64,000 nt of DNA, taken from assembly GCA_964057225.1 (NCBI GenBank), contig OZ059899.1, forward strand, positions 13,180,001 to 13,244,000, read 5' to 3'. The notes below the pieces were generated by a model that was not told the origin of the DNA, made no database searches, and worked only from the letters and a program-made list of their open reading frames with translations. The DNA comes from Auanema rhodensis. Taxonomy: Eukaryota; Nematoda; Chromadorea; Rhabditida; Rhabditidae. Shown here piece by piece: positions 57,903 through 64,000 of the stretch. A program made the translations under genes and the position numbers. The first letter of the stretch is position 1, and each line of letters opens with the position of its first letter.

Positions 57903-57974
57903 GAGAATTTCGATGACACCGAGGATGTAATCAGGCAAACAGCAGAAGATCCTTCGAGTAAATATGTTTTATAA
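57903..57974 (+). CDS. Candidate coding exon, 23 codons and stop
   Basis: Follows the acceptor AAATACAG. It reads ENFDDTEDVIRQTAEDPSSK then YVL and TAA. The acidic composition is unlike the T-rich neighbourhood. It joins in phase with the candidate exon at 56944 across a 905-base intron to give a 41-residue product. An alternative donor (CGA|GTAAAT) exists at 57957/57958 but breaks frame with the axin exon at 60251. Confidence 0.3.
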   Translation, partial: ENFDDTEDVIRQTAEDPSSKYVL

Positions 57975-60250
57975 GAAGACATTTGGCTTGAAGCAGTGTG
58001 CTGCTGACAGAAGATGGTGTTGCGATGATTATCTACATTTTCTTTCTTCTTATCTCAAGTCTAAGAGCGAGAACATTAAGACTATTTGGCTCTCATACTT
58101 TATCCAGTTATAAGTCATTCTGTTTAGAGTGTAACATCATTTATTGCAGTTTTCCCTTAGCAATTGCACTGCTTCACATATTGCTTCACAATCTTTTCCA
58201 CCACTGTTCGAGATTTTCTCCAGTATTTTGTCTATTTTGGCTTTCCTTGTCTGCTTCTTATACTTGGCCCTTCCATCTGCTTGGCTCTTCATCTGTCTGT
58301 CATCTTTTGACGGAGCACTTCTTAATAATATGTCCTCATGGGCCTATTTGGCACATTTGTCGCTACTTGTGATTTGTTTGTCTCCATCAACTTTCTGATC
58401 TTTCGTTAACATTTGTTATTATATCATATTTATGATGTGTCCCAGTCAATATTGAGTAAGGAACCTATTTGAGATATTGAAACCTCATTAGTGCAATAGA
58501 GAAGATCTTATTCCTTTCGTTTGTTCTGATGCCATTAATACTTCCCGATTTTTTTACTAAGAAAATCTTGAAAATTTTCAGCTGTCTCGTTTTTCAAGCT
58601 ATCTGATTAATCCTGTGACATGCGTCCTGGTTGATCAGCTGGCTTCTCGAGTTTGAAATGTTTTGCTGTTCCTCTCACCTCGCCTTCTTGAACATTTTGG
58701 TCTGAGTTTCCTACATAATCAAACGGGAATATTCTCCCTGAAGAGGTTGAGAGGTCCACTTAACTATCAACGCCAATTGCTCACATCTCTTCCTTTAGTT
58801 CTTCAGATATACATTCATCATGACGTTGCAAACTCTTCCAGCTTTACCGTGTCCACTTTCTGTTTGTCTACTTTAATTTCTCGATTTTCATGATCTTCAT
58901 CAGCCTACTTTGTCCATTCACCTATTTCTTCCCGCCCGACTCCTGTCAAACGATAAATGCAGCTGTCGAAGTATTTGTCCAATTTCCTGCCTCCAAACCG
59001 GAGTCACGGCGTACCTCTACGTCTAACGACGTCTACAGAATTCTCCACCCTATCGTTTTCTCACTTTCCGTTGAATCCTGAACCGTTCTTCTCTGAAGAG
59101 AAATCTAGTGTCGCACGAACTCTTTTCCCATGTTCCTACTTCAAAGTAACCGTCCTGCGGCGGTTCCATTTGTCTTCTTATCTGTCGCCGATCGCCTACG
59201 GTTTGGTACATCTTCGGTTTGAAGAAAACAATCCTTCTCTTCAGCATTGCCTTCACCGCCACCACACTTACCCACGTTTTTCTCCTCGTTCATGTTTCTC
59301 CTTTCCTTCTCAATCTTCTTCTTTCCTTGCCCTTCTACACTGGCCAGCATGTCAAGCTCTATGTTTCACTAGTCCATGCCTTCTCTCACTTCTGCTGTTC
59401 TTGCCTTCTTTGTTATATTTTGTTTGGCGCCTTAGCAGATGGCCAATTCGCCGACGACTGTGCTGTCAATAATCTTAACACACTGCTTCCAAGATTCACC
59501 ATATGTCTACGAATTTATTTTGCTTCTTCACTATCCCTTCAGGACACACAAACCACTATAATTCTCTGAAACCTACTTTTTCTTGTGCAGTTTACTATTT
59601 ATTAATTGTTTTTAAGTACATTGTGTGATTATGTGATTATTCAGTCATTATAAAGTATATCTCATGGCCAATTTATGACCATACTCCTTATATGACGTTA
59701 AAAGTCGGCTTCATCAGAAGGATTCATGAGAATGATACTTACTGATAAGACTTAATTTGTGATTCTATGGCCCTTTTTCACACAAAACTCTGCCTTTTAC
59801 CTGTTTTTGTCGGTTTTTCAAAAATTTGGATTTCTTTGTTTTATGTCTTCGAAATCATCAAAATTTTCTTTCTGTTACCATCCATAAGTTGTAGTGATTA
59901 ATTCCAGTTTCTTTGATTCTGCCGCTTTTCGAGCTTTATACTTTTCACCTCATCGTTTTTCTCGAATAGTTTACACAATGTAGTGTCACTCTCGTCTTCA
60001 ACGCAGATAAACATCTTTTTTTTAACCAAAAATCTTTTTTCATTTTCTTTCCCTCTTTTTTTTTGTATTACTATATTTCGAGGAATTGTATAATTGTTTT
60101 CTAAGTTTATCTTTCGTCTTTTTCCTATGAATGTGTTTTTATCATTCTTATATCTATCTATTTCTCTATATATAACACTTCCGGCGAATATTATTAATGC
60201 TTTCTTCTGTGTTTTTTCATAATTTTATTTTAATTATTGTAATAATTTAG

Positions 60251-62178
60251 ATGAATTCCCCGTTCTCGACACTGGACTCAGTGTTGCGGGATGCTGAAGC
60301 TTTGAATATTTTCAAACAATGGATACAAACTGTATTTTTATTATTATTTCTTCATTAGCTATTTATTTTCTTTAAAGGATCCTTTACGAACAGTTGATGC
60401 TGTCGATTTACATTTTGCTATCAAAGGATTCAAAGAAATGCTTCAAGCTGGAAATTCTTCTGCTGCCAGTGTTGCCTCTCAAGTTCATCGAAGGTTTATA
60501 AGGTTCGCAGCAAAATTGTTTTAAGCTTTCATATTATTTATTTGAATTTAGTCTCAGGTCAGGAGGATGTAGTTTTCTTCCTGTTGATGTTAGGAGAGAA
60601 ATGTCGAATCGTATCCATGCTCTTTCTCGTGTCCCTCTTACCGCGAATATTTTCGATCCTGTTGCTGCTCCCTTAAAAAATGTTTTGCACACATGGTACT
60701 CCCACTTCGCCTGTTCTGAACCTTTCCACAAAGTTAGTTATTTCTATTTTTTATAGTCTTATTTATTTTTTTAGCTGGTAGCAAATCGAACGCAAGAGTG
60801 TCTTGAGACAGGATATACGGAATTAGTGTTACCCGATGCTAATTTTAACACTTTAGCTCTTCCTGGTAAAAAAAGTTCACGGAAGTAAGTGGAGATTAGA
60901 GTTGTTTGTAGTTATCGGCGTTATTTATAGACCAAGTTACTTGTCGGTGCCTTCGACAAGCAAGCATTCGGATGGACTTCCAGTACCTACATTTAGTGCG
61001 AAGTATGAAAAAAGTTTTAAGGTAAGTAAAAAAAACAAATCTATTTATTAGTTAAAACTATTTTTAGAATTCCGAGAATTGTGTTCTTCATGATAAACCT
61101 GAAGAAAGAGAACAATTCGCTGCTCTTCTTACTGATGAACTTCAAAAAATTGTGAAACAGTTAGCAAATGCGGGTGATGATGTATATGCCAGGTACACAA
61201 CTTGTTAAAGAGTTCCACCATTTTCTATTCTTATTTCAGAGATCTTCCAAGAAGTTCAGGAAATAGAGATAAAACGAAAATACATATAAATGATGAACAA
61301 AGTCTAACAATAAGTGATGAAGAAGTTGATAAATACATAGGCAAAATTGATAGTCAACGTGAGCGTTCAAGTTCTGAAGAAGGAACCTCGTTACGAGTTA
61401 GTGGTCCAACCAATCCATATGGGGAAAATGGATTTGCCCCACCTCCTTATGATTTTAATGTTCAAATACCATCATTTCTAACTAACAAAAAGAGGTGTGT
61501 TTCTTATCGATTTTTAACCTACAATTCGATAATATTCAGAAATTCGAATATTCCTGATTCTTCCGGGTTTTGTAGCTCCGAAAGCGCTTACTTCTCGGAC
61601 CCCAGTTATGGGAATCATCGATCTGGTAAATTTGATTTTTTATCGTAATGTGTCATCATCTCTATTGTTCTAGTTCTTAATCATAGTCTACGTTCTACTC
61701 CTCCTTGCAATCCTGCTCATTATTCAGTTCAAACTTTACGACGCCCTAACCACCTGCTGTCTTCTAAAGGACATCAAGCACCTTTCAGTCATTTCGCAAC
61801 TCTACCGTAAGTTCACATCATATAACATTTCGACTTTTTCTTTTAAAGGAGGTATTCCGTTGATACGCCAAAGATGAAATGCACTTTATGGAAAGAAGGT
61901 GAAGAAGCCCCATACGTTGCAAACGTAGACAGTAGTTCCATTACCCTGGCAGATTTCAGAAGGGTCTTTGGTATTTCTCGTCGTGAGAACAGTAGGTATG
62001 CTAAGGATGCTTGCATTTCTTTTCTCATATTAATTTTCCCAGGCTTTATTTCAAGAGCACTTGTGAAGATGCTTCTGCACCATATCAATGGAGTTTGATC
62101 TCAGACGATTCTATGGTTCTTCCTAGGTTTGAAGGAAAAATAACGGCTGAAAGCCGAAAATATGTGGATTCGGATTAA
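60251..62178 (+). CDS. pry-1: Axin, Wnt pathway scaffold
   Basis: Scaffold of the beta-catenin destruction complex, cytoplasmic. The ATG at 60251 follows directly on an acceptor (AATTTAG), so it is either trans-spliced there or joined to an upstream exon. It begins MNSPFSTLDSVLRDAEALNI then FKQWIQ, entering the RGS domain (through FKEMLQAG, RRFIS, ANIFDPVAAPLKNVLHTWY, CLETGYTELVLPDANFN). EEREQFAALLTDELQKIVKQ resembles the axin segment around the GSK-3 binding helix (tentative). A Ser-rich middle follows (HINDEQSLTISDEEVDKYIG). The C-terminal DIX domain has KMKCTLWKEGEEAPYVANVD, SITLADFRRVFGISRRENSR, LYFKSTCEDASAPYQW and FEGKITAES; TAA at 62176. At roughly 450 residues it is much shorter than vertebrate axins, but RGS plus DIX in one protein is diagnostic. 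The RGS is divergent, as in C. elegans PRY-1. Confidence 0.88.
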
Positions 62179-62575
62179 GCCTTAATATAAACGCGATTGT
62201 GTCAAAAATGGTTAAGTATGTCGCATCTGTCGATTCTCTTATTTTTATTATGCACATTTTAACTATTAATATGTCCTCCCAAGAGCTCTAAACAAGATTT
62301 CAATCTATGTACATTATTGTAGTTTACGTTCTTTAATAACTATATTTTTGATTGAAAAATAATTTGCTTACTATATGTGATGAGAATATGTATTCTTTTA
62401 ATTCTAGTCGTTTTAAAATGATTGATTGTTCATTTAAATTACTATACTGCAGGGTTGTTTCACTTATGCGTGTAATAAATAATAATAAATTAAGAAAAAA
62501 TTATTTATTATTAAATATTATTGAACATCCTGAGTTCTTTGCACCAAAAAACGGTGAAAATATATACAATTGAAT
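62179..62575. other. Convergent 3' intergenic region
   Basis: About 400 bases between the stops of pry-1 (plus) and atm (minus). AATAAA at 62474-62479 (plus) would make the pry-1 3' UTR end only about 80 bases from the atm stop, so the transcripts may overlap at their 3' ends. Confidence 0.5.
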
Positions 62576-64000
62576 TTAAACAAATGAAAGCCAGCCGGCA
62601 AACAGTTTCGAGAGATTATCCATATTCGTAGCTTCAGCCATTAACCGTTGAATCTATATTTCACTTTTAGCTCTATAGCATTTTTCAAACTTACTTGAAT
62701 GTATGAACTTACAGGAGAAACAGAACTGTCTGTACCATCCAACTTATCTTTTAAACGTTTGACAGCTGTGGCTGAAACAAAAGAAGGCCTACTGCCATCA
62801 GATGAGTCGCGGAAATTTGACATAGTTTCTCTTAAGAATACTGAAGCAACACCTAGTATAACCTATGACACAAAATAAAAATATTAATAATGTAATATAC
62901 TGTATTAATACTTCTTTATGTTTTCTAATTTTTTCCATAGTAAACGTCGCCCTATTCAGAAGATTACCACTAGTATTTTGAATTAAAATTGGGTCTAAGA
63001 TATCTCTGGTCATACGGAAAGGAACCCTTTCGGGTATATGCAAAACTCTTCTTCCAAATTCAAGAATCATTCCTAAACCAAACAATTAGACAAAAATGTC
63101 CAATTCATGCAAACCCAAGTCAATATGAACAAGATTGCACGATCTATCATCGAATAAAACATTACTGGCATGACGATCACCTAAGCCAATCACATAGCAA
63201 ACTGGAAAATATTGCATATTAACAGATAAATAAATGAAATATTTCAACCAATGCTCCATTCTGCTAAACTTTGGGTATAATTTTCGATCATGCGTTTCCA
63301 TTCTTTCGTAGTTGTGAACTTTTGGTAAAAGTGATGACTAAATATATTTTAAAGACATATTAGGAACATTTTTTCTTACCGAAACACCGGAGTTACTGAT
63401 CTGAGTATACTTCGGTATTCATCAGTAGTCGGGTGTCGTCTTTCTGATTTCGCAGCATCCAGAAGTTGCATTCTAGCAGAGAGAAGGCTTTCTTCAGGAT
63501 ATATTTCGTTGTGCAAACCAGTTTTAAGGTTAGGGCCGACCAAAATTTCTTCTGTAAAAAAGATGATTATAATTGTTGTTAGGCATTCTTGAATTCTAAT
63601 ACTTAAAACGGAATGCAAAAGATCTGAACGACAATTAGCAAAAAAAACTGGAATGTTTAAAAACTTAAATAGATTTATAAGCTATATTTATTATTGAGTT
63701 CACATTTGAAAAACTTACTCAAAGAGCGAGTTCCAGCACAAAATTCAATAATACCACATTGACTGTCCAGTGGTATTACCTTGTAAGTTCTCAACGGCTG
63801 TCGTGTACCAATTAGGACGTTAACAACTTCAAATAGGTGCTCAACAAGTGAGTCTTGACGCACATCTTCGCCTTTCTATGAAATAAAAACTATTTTATAT
63901 AGTTATTAGAAAAATTATACCTTCCACACCATTTTGTACCAATTATTGTCACTTCCTTTAACACGCAATATCTTTGGGGCCGATAAGCCATCTGCTTTGT
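62576..64000 (-). CDS. atm-1: ATM kinase, C-terminal part (runs off the right edge)
   Basis: PI3-kinase-like DNA double-strand-break checkpoint kinase, nuclear. Only the end of the gene is present; the N-terminal coding part lies beyond 64000. From the right on the minus strand: ADGLSAPKILRVKGSDNNWY and MVWK, the nucleotide-binding lysine region; VRQDSLVEHLFEVVNVLIG; TYKVIPLDSQCGIIEFCAGT; the insert LLDAAKSERRHPTTDEYRSI; the catalytic loop YVIGLGDRHASNVLFDD with Asp, Arg-His and Asn; VHIDLG in place of DFG, then MILEFGRRVLHIPERVPFRM and TRDILDPILI. The FATC domain closes it: PVIQRLMAEATNMDNLSKLF, AGWLSFV, then TAA (62576-62578). The EtVPFRlTRDI motif and FATC end fit ATM rather than ATR or mTOR. 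Catalytic residues are intact. Confidence 0.88.

Noticed and set aside
58957-59569. 171- and 116-codon overlapping frames
   Set aside because: Pyrimidine-rich DNA lacks stop codons by composition (TAA/TAG/TGA need purines); two frames open at once and no domain seen.

Overview
The window is nuclear DNA from an animal, almost certainly a nematode. It is AT-rich. The genes are split into many short exons, mostly with introns of 40-60 bases (some longer). Splice acceptors are of the TTTCAG / TTTTAG type, and two start codons sit 2-3 bases after such an acceptor, as expected for spliced-leader trans-splicing. The encoded proteins are nematode orthologues, including a very compact PRY-1-type axin and a CEH-6-type POU-III factor. 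The genus cannot be fixed from the sequence alone. No bacterial, viral, CRISPR, rRNA or recognisable transposon sequence was found.

Layout, left to right. 1-3626: gene-free, full of (GA)n/(CT)n tracts. 3627-10175 (-): a long membrane protein with NIDO, AMOP, VWD and sushi domains, a mesh/SUSD2-type junction protein. 10176-18699: gene-poor repeats, with tRNA-Leu(AAG) on the minus strand at 11974-12055. 18700-22590 (+): an unrecognised protein with a long disordered N-terminal part and about four C-terminal membrane segments; one of its introns holds an antisense tRNA-Ala(AGC). 23733-24997 (+): a DHHC palmitoyltransferase. 26469-28891 (-): an alpha-type nicotinic acetylcholine receptor subunit. 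28892-33935: gene-free, microsatellite-rich.

33936-36280 (-): proteasome subunit alpha-4 followed closely by the SNARE USE1, probably a two-gene operon. 37009-38004 (+): a small secreted single-CUB protein with a TATA box. 38005-44815: long non-coding flank with one candidate small secreted ORF. 44816-48267 (+): POU-III homeobox gene ceh-6. 48268-52130: long non-coding flank. 52131-56532 (-): spliceosomal Myb protein CDC5L. 56533-60250: pyrimidine-rich DNA with two candidate coding exons. 60251-62178 (+): axin (pry-1). 62576-64000 (-): the C-terminal end of an ATM kinase, running off the right edge.

The genes do not form one pathway. Most are housekeeping (proteasome, ER SNARE, spliceosome, DNA-damage kinase) or developmental/neuronal (ceh-6, pry-1, the receptor). 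The most useful leads are the PSMA4-USE1 operon, the unrecognised four-segment membrane protein, clusters of ACGTG sites near the mesh-like and receptor genes, and the unexplained exons left of pry-1. I did not find a convincing new multi-gene system.
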